This document shows, piece after piece, positions 9,716 through 19,639 of a DNA stretch of 64,000 bases. The notes below the pieces were generated by a model, which was not told the origin of the DNA, searched no databases, and saw only the letters and a list, made by a program, of their open reading frames with translations. Made by a program: the position numbers and the translations under genes. The stretch spans positions 1,984,001-2,048,000 of the forward strand of contig OZ020492.1 in NCBI GenBank assembly GCA_963971405.1, in the 5' to 3' direction. Position 1 is the stretch's first letter. Each line of letters starts with the position of its first letter. The DNA is from Psococerastis gibbosa. Taxonomy: Eukaryota > Arthropoda > Insecta > Psocodea > Psocidae.

Positions 9716-10955
9716 GTGCATACTAATGCTGTCATCGACCTTCATCAAATGGATATTAATAAATATCATATAATAATAAAAATATATAATATAAATAGAT
9801 AAAACAACTTCTCCCATGAAAAATTCTTGGGTGTTATATCCTTTACATGACACCTTCTTTGACCGAACCCTTCAAGTTGTCATAAATTATCATTGAATAA
9901 ATTAAATATAGATGCAAAAGATCGGAAGCAGCCGCAATGTGAGGTAAAATTATAATATTTACCACCATTTTTAATGTGTTAAAGTATTTTTTTTTAATAT
10001 TCAGCCCATTTTTGACCTTATAAAGATAAGCGATTAAAATTCCACAGCCTTTTCCCATTTAATTTTTCATTTTAACACGTCAAACGCAAGCAGTGTGAAC
10101 GTATTTCTCTCCTCCTCTCCCCCCCCCCCTAAAATAAAAGACCTTTCCGCCTGCCAATCAACCTCCGAGAAGTGTCAGACAGTAGGCTCAGTTTATAACA
10201 GAATTCTTGTGCCTACGTGTTATGAACAGGAATATAAACCGTCAAATGTCACAGCAGTGCTGACAGCACGTCATGTAAATATATTGCAAATATATTGCAT
10301 GGTTTGATAAAGATCTCGTTCGAAATGTAATACATAAAATTCTATTTTCCTATTTTCTACTCTTACGTATTTTTGTAGTATTTCTGATTCGCGTATTCAT
10401 GAAAAATACAACTCAACGCCTAAATTCCAAGCCGGAGCGTGTGGAGGTGGCTAAAATTATTAAAAGGTGAACACAGCCAGGTCAGGTACACACGGACGAT
10501 CGTGACGCCGGCGACACGCTGGGAAATTTGTCATTGTAGGAATAGGTAGTTGGCAAACTACAGACTTTGGTAGCCTCTGCCCCTTCGATACTAAGTTTTT
10601 GGCATATTTATGGAAGACCCAGTGGAGACTTGCTGAATGGTCGTCTCGTCAACTGCCCAAAAGTGCTGACACTTTCCGTGAATGGGGGATGGCAGGGACC
10701 GGACAGCCTATTCCGTGACGTCGCCAGCCAAGGTATTGAATAGACCCAAAATTGCCTTTATAGGACAGAGGAAGACCGACCGAGGGACTGGAAGGAAGAA
10801 GTATGTATTTTTCTAATACACCTTTTGATTGATTGATTGAGGCACAGGATACCAGCGTTTGAATAGGAATCATCTTCAAAAGATTTCTGGCGGGAAGCCG
10901 ACCGCACGCTGGTGTACGGTTTGCCCATCGACATAATATAAAGCTTAAAGCTCTT
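9716..10955. other. 1.2 kb without recognised content
   Basis: AT-rich; short ORFs on both strands have no family resemblance. Nothing supported. Confidence 0.5.
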
Positions 10956-11070
10956 TTTTACACTCAACTAGGACCGCCTTCTTTACATACCCTCCGAAGC
11001 TTGGCCAGAAATTATAGCAAGTGTGCGACTCGGACCAACAACCCTTTCGGGTGAAAGTCAGATTCTGTTC
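10956..11070 (-). mobile_element. SINE-B partial copy
   Basis: Reverse-strand family body: CACTCAACTAGGACCGCCTT, CTCCGAAGCTTGGCCAGAAA, box B inverse GACTCGGACCAACAACCC, and TCGGGTGAAAGTCAGA. The tail is missing. Confidence 0.75.
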
Positions 11071-11443
11071 ATTTAATTTAATAAATTTCTATTGCAAGTA
11101 GGTTGCTAACCAGAGGGCTCGAAGGTTGTAGGAAAAGTTTTAAGTGCTCAAACCGAGTCTTTTCACTGTCCGTTCACCCTCTTAAGTGACCCTGTTGCAC
11201 TTTACTTACCTTTAAACTATCTAATTAAGTTACCGTCCTTAAGAGGTAGGCGCACTATCTGTTTTTCGCACTAGAAAGTCGACTTTGACCCCTAGACCTA
11301 AGGACCCTCGCGTATCTGTCTAGCAAGAGATACCAAGGACGATCGTGCCTTTGGATTTTGGAAACCCTTTCTATTTGAGAGAAGCCAACTTATAATGTAT
11401 TTTTTTCTACAAAATCATAGCCTCCAAGTCAAATGTGCCTTTA
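11071..11443. other. no gene seen
   Basis: Spacer without recognised elements. Confidence 0.5.
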
Positions 11444-11656
11444 TCAGGACATGTAGAGTAGTTGTACAGACTCCGAATTTCACCTGAAAGGCTGTTGGTT
11501 CGAGTCCCACACTTGCTACATTTTCTGACCATGCTTCGGAAGCAATGTAAAGTATGCAGTCCCGGGCTTTCCTAGTAGAGTGTAAGATAGGGCTTTATAG
11601 CCCTAACTCCACTAGGTAGGCCTAGTAATAGAACAAAAAGTCAATATTTATAAATA
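11444..11656 (+). mobile_element. SINE-B copy, full length
   Basis: TCAGGACATGTAGAGTAG start, box B GGTTCGAGTCCC, then the tail GTGTAAGATAGGGCTTTATA with inverse GCCCTAACTCC, ending AAAAAGTCAATATTTATAAA. A second, reversed copy follows tail to tail. Confidence 0.85.
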
Positions 11657-11750
11657 ATGACTTTTGCTCTATTACTTTGCCAACCTAGTGGAGTTACACT
11701 CTTACGCTCTACTAGAAAGGCCCATGACCACCTGTTTTACATGTCCAGCA
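11657..11750 (-). mobile_element. SINE-B partial copy, tail to tail with the preceding one
   Basis: Reads on the minus strand as the SINE-B second half from ACATGTAAAACAGG through the tail to the AATAGAGCAAAAGTCA end. Its 5' tRNA-like part is missing. It abuts the tail of the plus-strand copy to make a palindromic junction near 11656. Confidence 0.8.
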
Positions 11751-11915
11751 TTAATTCACATTCCTAATGTAGTTATTATTTGTAGAAGATTCTTACTCAT
11801 TTTCACACTATATACATTCATGTTATTTGAATTCATTACAGCACAAACAAATGTTGGAGGCACGTCTCTTCTCATGCCACAACACGACCCGGAAAGTAAC
11901 TACATGCAGTGAACT

Positions 11916-12100
11916 TCGAGTACGACTTCGATGGCCAGGTGGTAGCGTGCTTGTACTTGTGCAAGTCTCTACACGCCATGCGATCGGAGACGTGTCGTAA
12001 CTCGACACAAGTACCTATTAGGTAACTTAGTGAGGCGACTGGAGAGGTCAATCGGATACATTCATTGAATTCTTTGTATGCGATTAACCTTAAAAAAAAA
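11916..12100 (+). mobile_element. SINE-A copy 4 with perfect target duplication
   Basis: Full SINE-A: GACTTCGATGGCCAGGTGGT start with box A-like AGGTGGTAGCGTG, GATCGGAGACGTGTCGTAAC, tail GCGATTAACCTT, then nine A. ACATGCAGTGAACT flanks it on both sides (11902-11915 and 12101-12114), a perfect 14 bp target duplication. This fixes the element at 185 bp with a short unrelated 5' extension and shows L1/jockey-type target-primed insertion with a poly(A) tail. Confidence 0.93.
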
Positions 12101-12212
12101 ACATGCAGTGAACTAAATTGAAGGAAACATAGGAAAAATTGATTTGCCTTTTTCAACCGTAAAAAGGCAGATTTCACTGGAAATATCAATCATAGAGCCA
12201 TGAAATTCGGGC

Positions 12213-12640
12213 AATAAAGCTCCTCTTACACTCTTCTCTCCCCCTCTCTCTGAAAGGCCCATGACTGCCGAAGCATGGCCAGAAAATGTAGCTTTAGTGT
12301 AGATGCCAAACCAATGGATGCAATGGTTTGGCCACGTCCAAAGGATGGACGATAACAGGACCACTCGGAGGTTGGCGGAAGCAAGGCAACATGGAAAAAG
12401 ACCCATCGGCCGATCGGGGACAACCCTCGAGGAAAGGATTGAACAACTCGCCGGAGCAAGAGGGAAAACAATGGCCCAGCTCAAGGCGTTAGCGTTCGAC
12501 CGGGGCGAGTTCAGGAAATGGGTCCGGGGTGACCCCCCCCCCCCCACGCTTTGCACGTGGCATTAAGGGGGAAGAAGAAGAAGAAGAAGAAGAAGTCAAA
12601 CCAACAAACTTTCAGGTGAAAGTCTGAGTCCGCACCATTA
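12213..12640 (-). mobile_element. SINE-B copy split by a LINE fragment
   Basis: The body at 12213-12293 (inverse of family tail, then CCGAAGCATGGCCAGAAAAT) continues at about 12595-12640 (AACCAACAAACTTTCAGGTG, AAAGTCTGAGTCCG). The gap holds a foreign LINE 3' end. Original orientation is minus. Confidence 0.75.
12295..12594 (+). mobile_element. 5'-truncated LINE end with GAA tail
   Basis: Encodes WFGHVQRMDDNRTTRRLAEA then GKRPIGRSGTTLEERIEQLA and ALAFDRGEFRKW. This is the classic C-terminus of an RTE/CR1-like ORF2 (W.GHV.RM...R...........G.R..GR), downstream of the reverse transcriptase. It ends in a (GAA)n tail at about 12570-12594, the usual simple-repeat tail of such LINEs. A C-run near 12534-12545 may have shifted the last codons. 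It sits inside a SINE-B copy. Confidence 0.8.
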
Positions 12641-13039
12641 CATAACATGATGTGTGTGATTTACTGTATTTACCGTTATTCTATGGTTGAAAATACACCA
12701 AGAACTCTTTTGCAAAAAGGCAGCAAGGAAACAAAATTTTTAATAAAACTTATTTCCACTGATGCTCACCATGCTTTTTCAACTTGTTTTCAGCTGACGG
12801 AATACTGTTTTTAAACAAATACTGAGCTGTGTTAGGTCACCAGCTTTCTGTGTAACACTAACTTTGGCATTGCATCTTGAGAACTTCCACGAGGTTTTTT
12901 AATGCAAAGTTTCTACCCAGCAATTTTCTGAGGTTTTGTTTGTGACTTCTGATGGTATTTTCCTTCAGTTTATGATCTTCCATGGTTTTTGATTGGCTAT
13001 TTTATTTTGACTCGTATCTGTACTTGGTCATGCTTTCGC
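12641..13039. other. no gene seen
   Basis: Contains a GATCTTCCATGGTTTTTGAT-like block echoed at about 13361; otherwise nothing recognised. Confidence 0.45.
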
Positions 13040-13115
13040 CTGTTTCAGTTCGTCAATGGTAAGCTTGCCTCAGCTTGTTCATTATCGCTTGTAGCCGGTG
13101 TAGGTTGACAACGTG
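13040..13115 (-). repeat. family F repeat, partial
   Basis: Reverse of the block GTCAACCTACACCGGCTACA, AGCGATAATGAACAAGCTGA, GGCAAGCTTACCATTGAC, which recurs at 20620, 41880, 41998 and 49628. Non-coding; superfamily unknown. Confidence 0.6.
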
Positions 13116-13279
13116 AATGTATGCCAGTTTGCCAATGGCCAAAAATGCATACGGAAACAATACAAATAATTTCCGAAATCCATGGGGTCGTTGGCATTGG
13201 ACAAGGGTCCATAAAAAGTCCTTAACTAAACAATTATCTAACTGGCCCCGGTTTTGGCCTGACTTTCCGTATATCTGTT

Positions 13280-13560
13280 ATAGGGAAGGTTGTAGGTGCT
13301 GAAAAACTGTGAGGTCTGAGGTCTTGTTGAGGATCCTCACTCTTTCCCTCTGCTTGTGATCTTCCATGGTTAGAGAGACACTAGTATCTTTCCAGACTTT
13401 TCGCATGACCGTTACACGGAAGGTTGTACGATCTGAAGCAATAGTGAGGTCTAAGCCTGAGGACTGGCAGAAAGAAAGAAACAAAAAAATGTCTTTATTT
13501 TCCATATGGGCGAATTTTGTGCCCTTCAGCCTTCGGCCTACTCTTACAATAAACACAGAG
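13280..13560 (-). repeat. family H tail plus internal duplication
   Basis: On the minus strand, about 13466-13560 reads TTGTAAGAGTAGGCCGAAGG, AAATTCGCCCATATGGAAAA and AATAAAGAC with a TTTC-rich tail. It is matched at 56508-56605. It looks like a SINE or LINE 3' end related to the SINE-B tail. The rest (13280-13465) holds two copies of a GAAGGTTGTA...TGAGGTCTRAG unit. Confidence 0.5.
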
Positions 13561-13807
13561 GATTCTGTCGCTTGATTACTGCTCTAATTAGGATATTGTG
13601 GTCTAATGACCGGCAGCTGCGTTCTTTCTCAACCGATGCCAACAAGGTACCTATTAGAGAGTTATTATTACATACTTTTGTGCCGGATTATGCCTCCTGC
13701 CGATGGTCCAGAAAAGTCCAGTTGAAAGAGAGCTCAGTGTTTTTGAAAGATTGGGGTCTTCCAATCGGAAGCGTCCCCTCTTGTTCATAAGAAATGTCCA
13801 CGGCGTG

Positions 13808-14182
13808 TTATCTACTCAAACCGCTCCTCTTCTTTCCAACGTTTTCAGTTTTAGCTGCAACGACTTGCCCCACCACATCCCTCTCTTTACCTGTAGATTC
13901 AGTTTGTGGAAGGAATGAATCATTCACCAAATCGACAGGATTGGCAATACCACCTGCCAATTTCAGAGTACCTTCATCTGTTTTCACATGAATACTGGTG
14001 AAGTTGTCACTGACTACTTTTGAACGAGGCAAGTGCACTTTCCTTCTTAGTCCTAAATGCAGAGCTCCTTTTCCAATGTCCGTTTCTGACAAATTGGCTT
14101 TAATCCTTGCTACATTTTCATCAGGTGCGGCACCAATTTTTGAACGGCCATATCCCTTTCTAAATCTATATATTTTCTGCAT
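13808..14182 (-). CDS. unidentified 124-codon ORF
   Basis: I do not recognise it. The frame is open for 124 codons, rich in K, D, S and V, with no transmembrane segment, signal peptide or known motif (it starts MQKIYRFRKGYGRSKIGAAP). It begins right beside a SINE-G scrap at 14183-14285, on whose other side a second unidentified minus-strand ORF lies in a different frame. The pair could be exons or a decayed gene split by the SINE, or chance. No splice model is offered. Evidence is only ORF length in an AT-rich background and plausible amino-acid composition. Confidence 0.22.
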   Translation of the reverse strand: MQKIYRFRKGYGRSKIGAAPDENVARIKANLSETDIGKGALHLGLRRKVHLPRSKVVSDNFTSIHVKTDEGTLKLAGGIANPVDLVNDSFLPQTESTGKERDVVGQVVAAKTENVGKKRSGLSR

Positions 14183-14285
14183 CCTCTAATTTCGGTTATA
14201 ACGTGGAGGTTACCTGTTCAACGAAAGTTAATTTAATGTCAGTGTTATATACCCCATATAATACTGCAATATAATGTGAGGTCGG
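14183..14285 (+). mobile_element. SINE-G 3' part
   Basis: CCTCTAATTTCGGTTATAAC, GAGGTTACCTGTTCAACGAA and ATAATACTGCAATATAATG match the 3' part of the tRNA-derived element at 56655-56800. The tRNA-like half is missing here. Confidence 0.7.
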
Positions 14286-14340
14286 GCTTAATTTTACATC
14301 CGTCCGAGTACAGCAGTTTAGGAAATACCAAAAGAGTAGT

Positions 14341-14617
14341 TTACAATGTGAGAAACAAAAAATGCAGTTTACAGGCTAAATACAAAAAACTCCTCTTCGA
14401 ATGACTACTGGGTACGAAAATATCACATGTTTGGGGCACGGCACTTTCGCTGGCTGGTTTTTGAGTTTCCCAGATCCCACTTGGATGAGAACCTAGTCTA
14501 TCTTGACCTTTCTTTCCACCACCTGGATTCATTGTAGAATATTGGACATGTCCCTCTTTCTTTGTCTCCTTCGGTACCAAATTTGTGGTGGTTTCGCCGA
14601 GGGCATTCTGTGACTAA
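14341..14617 (-). CDS. unidentified ORF, no ATG at its left end
   Basis: I do not recognise it. The stop-bounded frame runs from about 14617 down to 14341. It reads as hydrophilic, uncharged-to-basic protein (KKEGHVQYSTMNPGGGKKGQ in its middle) and ends in a hydrophobic LHFLFLTL. The nominal first codon at 14578-14580 is TTG, with open sequence continuing upstream to a TAG, so a spliced exon or relic is as likely as a free-standing gene. It lies 160 bp from another unidentified ORF on the same strand. Confidence 0.22.
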
Positions 14618-14639
14618 CTGGTCTTTTCTGACATGAGAA

Positions 14640-15369
14640 TTTAATGCAGGTACTCATTGCAGCGGCTGGATAATTGAACTAGGCAGACCTGGTCAATATC
14701 CCGCGTTGGGGGCCCTATGCCAATATCTTGCTCTTGACGTTCAGGCGCAGGTTCAGGTACGATTTGTTTAATTAACATGATAACTCTTGTAATAAGCTTT
14801 CATTTAAGGTACAACATACCATATGATGTCATTTGATATTTCAGAGAAATTTAATCTCATACTTTAGCTGTTTACTGTACCTGAACTGAAAAACTACACC
14901 AAGGTAAGATCATCATGTGCTCCTATTTTTTCTTTATCAGAAAATCTGGTTTTGACTTTTAGCATTCAGCACACTAACAGCCCACAGGAACCCAAAGTTT
15001 GACTTATAAAGACTCCCTGTACCTGAAGCTGTGGGGAAACAATCAAAATTTTTGCCGATTATGAATTAACATTTAATAAGCTTTCCAATGATGTGCAATT
15101 TGACATACCTTTACATTTGATTATTCCGAGAAACGGCATATTGACCCCCCAAAAACCCCCTCCCAGGTCCCCACAAAATTCCTAACTAATTTCCATAAAT
15201 GCATCAACCCCCACTTTGTAATGATAAAAAATGATAAAAAAGAATTCAGGCCTCTGACATCATTCGTTTTCGAGAAAAAGTATGTGGGCGGGTGGTCTGG
15301 ACCACCCTGTATATTGACATATTGACTGTAATATTTGTAATTGTGAAATATACTTATGTATTAATTAAT

Positions 15370-15400
<31 letters not shown>

Positions 15401-16375
15401 CCTCCCTTGTCGTATGATTACTTAACTTACTGTCTATTACTTACGAATTCGCCCTTAGCCCTACAAACCCAGCACGAACACAGAAGTGCAACTTAATCTG
15501 GAGATTACATTCAGCTCTAGAATTATGATTACTTTCAAATGCTCGACTAATCGTGATATTTTTTTTCAAATGAACTTCATGGTCATGGTCATTTTATCAT
15601 ATCTTATTTTAACTTAAAAAACACATTTTTAAAATTGAAGTTGTTAAACTCTAGATTTATTTTTAAAAAAATCGTACATTTGCGTTAGAAATAAAAAAGA
15701 GATAACACTCCCTGGTACCCTTAATTTGCAGGCATGACTTGAATCTTCGACATTTCACCATGATTTTATTCATAATTAAAAATCTAAAATTATAAGCAGG
15801 TTGAAAATAGAAAACACTGTTGTAGCCGAAGGGTTCAGCTCAACCCTTTCTTTTTACATCACAAAGGGCTCCCCGTCTTATTTGCGAGTTAACACCTATA
15901 CAAAGGGTTTTTGCAAAATTCAAAATATCTACGAAAAGCTATTCTAGAAACGTTTCGGAGCTGTTGGAATATTTTGTCGTATTTTAATGATATGATCTGA
16001 AATGTTCCTTTTATTTTTGACCCTTTTTAAGGTTTGTATTTCCTTTTCGTTTGTGACAGTATCTTACAAGTCTTTGTGTGTTTTTTTTTTTTGTATCCGT
16101 TTTGAGGTATCCATGTTTGTTTCGCAGGCTTTTCTGACTCGCTCTTTTCAGATTAGTGACACCTTTTTCAGTGAGCCACATTCTTTTGATATACAATATA
16201 TTACCGTATACTAAATTAATAATGACATCTTCTCTTTGTCTAATCGTCCTATTCAGACAGATTCAGTTCTTCCAGCCTAATCACACTCTGTAAGCAGTAC
16301 TACTATGCGTTAGACTTAACCTCGCTCGGGCTCAAAACTATCATAGCAAGTTGGAAGTTTCTTGACTATTTCATT
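14640..16375. other. 1.7 kb without recognised genes
   Basis: Contains a (TTTA)n run at about 15360-15400 and a GGTCTGGACCACCCTGTATA block near 15290-15310 that looks like the terminus of some DNA element, without a partner. Nothing else is supported. Confidence 0.45.
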
Positions 16376-16612
16376 GCTTTCCTATTTATGCGTTGGCTAT
16401 CCCCTTTGAGGTCCCGAGAACCCCAAAAAGTGGATTTTACGAAAGGTCTGTCGGGCAGTCTCTCGGTCAGTCAGTCTGTCTGTCAGTCTGTGTTCATCGA
16501 TTTATGGGCAAACTACTCTGTGGATTTGAATGAAATTTGGCATGCAGGTTCATACAAATCATACATCGGGACATTTTATTTTTATTTCAGGCTAACTCAA
16601 TTGTGAGGAGAA
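16376..16612 (-). mobile_element. family C fragment
   Basis: Matches the last 230 bp of family C in reverse: GCTTTCCTATTTAT end, GAGGTCCCGAGAACCCCAAA, the CTGT array, TTCATCGATTTATGGGCAAA and TTGAATGAAATTTGGCATG. The rest of the element is absent. The plus-strand ORF here is the reverse of the element and is not a gene. Confidence 0.7.
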
Positions 16613-17437
16613 TATTAAATGGCACCTTAAAAACAAATAAATAATAAGCAAGAAGTAATACTGTCGATATAAAAATGACGAAGCAACCCCACAGTAAAGT
16701 GGATCGTAGGGAGGTTAAAAATATCAAATTTATTGGAGAACCCGATAATATCTGTTCATCTCCCCTTACGCTTGACAAAACACAATTCATGCACAATGCA
16801 TGGACCCCTGTATAGAGATAAAATAAAAATATTCCAAACCTGCAAAATATTGTCGTGGGTGTTTTGAGCCGTGAAAATTCTAACACCGTCTAGTATTAGT
16901 CTCTGACTTTTCTGTGGGGGTTTTATCTGTATTCCGCGGAATTAAACAAAAAATTTCCATGAAGAACAGCCATATGCTTCAGAAAATAAAATGTAACGGC
17001 CTTTTATTATGCCCGGCTTCTATGTATTCTTCTTCTTCCTCTAAAGCTTGGGGTGAGCTATTGACCTCTCGCAGTCTCGCACTACCTCTCTCCAGAAATT
17101 CTTGTTCATTATCTGCCAAGCCGCCAATGACTTCTTGCACAGGTCACTTTCCTCTTCGTCTCTCTATCTGTTATTTCAAACATAGTCATACTAATTCTAC
17201 AAATTCATGTGGATTCTGACTTCTCTTCAATCCAGACTCAAGGCCGTACTCGGTGATTTTGGCAAGAGGGGGGAGGTCAGTCAATAGTGCAATCCTCGTA
17301 TGTAAGTTCCGTACAATTATAACCTATACAGTACAGTCCTGAAATTACAAGAAACTATTTATTAGTATGGTAAAAAAGGAAGAAAAAAAAAACATAATTT
17401 GTCAGCCGCATGATCACAAGTAACTTGATCGATGGAT
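16613..17437. other. no gene seen
   Basis: Short ORFs without family resemblance; no repeat partner found. Confidence 0.5.
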
Positions 17438-17620
17438 GGACTTCCATGGCATAGTGGTAGCTTGTTCGTACTTGTGCGAGTCTCTACACACCATGCGATC
17501 GGTGACGTGTCGTAACTCAACACAGGTACACTACCTACAGAGGCGACTGAAGAGGTTATTCGGATACATTCATTGCATTGTTTGTATGCGAATAATCTTT
17601 TTTTTAAAAATAAAATAAAA
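17438..17620 (+). mobile_element. SINE-A copy 5
   Basis: GGACTTCCATGGCATAGTGG start, GATCGGTGACGTGTCGTAAC, then the short variant CTACAGAGGCGACTGAAGAG and the standard tail ending in T/A-rich sequence. It forms an inverted pair with the copy at 17823-17985. Confidence 0.85.
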
Positions 17621-17822
17621 ACCTACAGATACAGTAACTACTAAGTTATAACCAATAGCCATCAAAGAGAAATCTAAAGGGTCCCTACCTTCCTTTGCTG
17701 ATCAATGTAAACTCAAATGATTAGCATAGTAGAAAATAATAAGTAAAATTGTAACGTAATATTCATTATATTGTTTTATTGTTTGTACTGTATCTCGTAT
17801 ATATATATTTTGTTTTTGTTTT

Positions 17823-17985
17823 GAAAGGTTAATCGCATCCAAACAATTTAATGAATGTATCCGATTGACCTCTTCAGTCGCCTCAGTAGGTTAGTACCCG
17901 TGTTGAGTCACGTGTTGAGACACGTCTCCGATTGCATGGCTTTTAGAGACTCGCACATGTACAAGCACGCTACCACCTTGCCATG
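17823..17985 (-). mobile_element. SINE-A copy 6
   Basis: Reverse-strand full copy; the plus strand reads AGGTTAATCGCATCCAAACA through GCTACCACCTTGCCATGAAG. Its centre contains a small duplication (GTGTTGAGTCACGTGTTGAG). It is inverted relative to copy 5, about 200 bp away. Confidence 0.85.
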
Positions 17986-18234
17986 AAGGAAGGAAATAAA
18001 TTATTCATTTATTAATTATTTTTTATATATTCAACATCCGAGTATAAGTAACTAATACACATTTCATAAAACCTGCTAACAGGAGGGGCCAAATTTTTGA
18101 TAAAATATGCGCGAAGCAGTGGGGGTTTTACGCATTTTGGCAACAGCGAGGTTAGGTTTTTCAGATGACAATGATTCATATAACTGCAAACAGGAGGTGT
18201 ACACATTTTTACACTCCAAGACTTATTGAAAAGA

Positions 18235-18383
18235 CTAGCCGGCCGCCATACCAAGTTGAATCCAGCGGACCAGAGCAGGTTCAAAGCTTCAGTCGTGAGC
18301 ACAGTGCCGATAGGGAAACATGGTAGGACTTGTCCTGGTCACCTCCGAACTAATCGTGTGACTTCACTGTGTTTCCCAAGTGG
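18235..18383 (+). repeat. family J repeat, copy 2
   Basis: CAAGTTGAATCCAGCGGACC, GGTAGGACTTGTCCTGGTCA, CCTCCGAACTAATCGTGTGA and the end TTTCCCAAGTGGG match copies 1, 3 and 4. The poly(A) end of a LINE abuts it on the right. Confidence 0.6.
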
Positions 18384-18384
18384 G

Positions 18385-19190
18385 TTTTTTTTTATTAATT
18401 GGGGTACAGGTGTTACCTGTGTGCACTTAAGCCTATTGGGCCTATTGTGCCCCCTACAACAAAGTATCTACATCACTTCCTCGAGGCCTATTTCCCTCAG
18501 GAGAGCCAGGACCTTGAGGGGATTTCGAAATGGTAGGTCTTTTACATGTAATTGCAAGTTTCCCAAGCATGCTGCTCTTCTACGTGCGATTGCATCGCAG
18601 TGAAGGAGGATATGCTCGGGGTCCTCCGCTCCTTCGTTACAGAATCTGCATGCTCTAGACTCTCTGACACCTATGTTGGCCAGATGTCCATTCATGTTGC
18701 AATGCCCAGAGAGGAATCCTGTGATCACACGCAGATGTCTCCCGTTCATATAAATGCATACTTGGGCTCTTTTGCGCTGGTGGCTTCCCAGGAGCATTTT
18801 GGCTTGCCGAAGGCCCGGCAATGAGGTCCAGTATTCAGCCGCTTTCAGGTTCTCCTTGCCTTCAACAAATCTGCGGGCGAGGGTTTCCCCGACACCGCAA
18901 AAAGGTTCGTGTCCCGTAAAAGGGGAGGTAGCTCCCCTTTTTGCAAGCTGGTCAGCAACCTCATTGCCTTCAATGCCTGTGTGCCCAGGCACCCATACCA
19001 AGGTAACCTTGTTCGCACCGGACAGTATGTCCAGTTTCAATCTACATTTCCACACTAGTTGTGAGGTGATTTTGTATGCTGTTATTGCTTTAAGGGCTGC
19101 TTCGGAATCCACTATAATCCACTGTCCTATAGGCCCACATATGCCCTGGGACTGTGTCCAACCATACTACTACTACTATTGAAAATACTC
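18385..19190 (-). mobile_element. LINE 3' end: RNase H and C-terminal zinc motif
   Basis: An open frame at 18468-19112 (extending upstream of its nominal start as GPIGQWIIVDSEAALKAI) encodes the second half of a LINE RNase H: IIVDSEAALKA, then VTLVWVPGHTGIEGNEVADQ. A C-terminal CRFCNEGAEDPEHILLHC zinc-like motif (Cx2C...H...C) follows. This layout is known from R1/LOA/I-type LINE ORF2 proteins; cleavage of the RNA strand is its role. The reverse transcriptase and first RNase H acidic residue are lost by 5' truncation. The 3' UTR ends in a T-run (poly(A) on the coding strand) near 18385. It is homologous in layout to, but clearly diverged from, the LINE at 32629-35623. Confidence 0.85.
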
Positions 19191-19224
19191 CAACCAGGGG
19201 GTCCAGGAGAATTATTTATGTTAA

Positions 19225-19632
19225 GAGGACATGCTACGTAGAAAATAAGCACCCCAAATTTGTTGTTTTTATTGACTTTATATTTTTTATGTAATTGACA
19301 AAGCAAGTTATTAAAGGTTTGGCGCATTCTACTCGTAAGTTGTAGGAGACTACTGCATGCATCATATCATAAAAAATATTAAATCTTTGGCTCTTTTTTA
19401 GTTGTTAGTTTTTTTTTTGTTCTTTCATAAAACCCATTGGTGACTAAAATTTCTGGTAAAATAGAATTGTTGGAAAAACTACAAAACCGGAAAGTCAAAA
19501 TACCCGACAATAAGATGAAGGAGTCTTCTACAACTTAAATGAGTCAAATTTTTAATAACTTGCTGAGTTCATGAAATAAAAAATGAAAAGTATTTAATTT
19601 TGGTGTACCGATTTTCTGCGCAGCATGTCCTC
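19225..19632. mobile_element. TTAA-type MITE
   Basis: A 408 bp element with termini GAGGACATGCTACGTAGAAA and the inverse ending GCAGCATGTCCTC. Inverted repeats are about 38 bp with a few mismatches, flanked by TTAA on both sides (19221-19224 and 19633-19636). No ORF of interest. The TTAA target fits piggyBac or Kolobok derivatives; GAGG termini do not decide between them. Confidence 0.8.
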
Positions 19633-19639
19633 TTAAAAA

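Noticed and set aside
18552-19182. Plus-strand ORFs of 90 and 142 codons
   Set aside because: Antisense shadows of the LINE RNase H frame.
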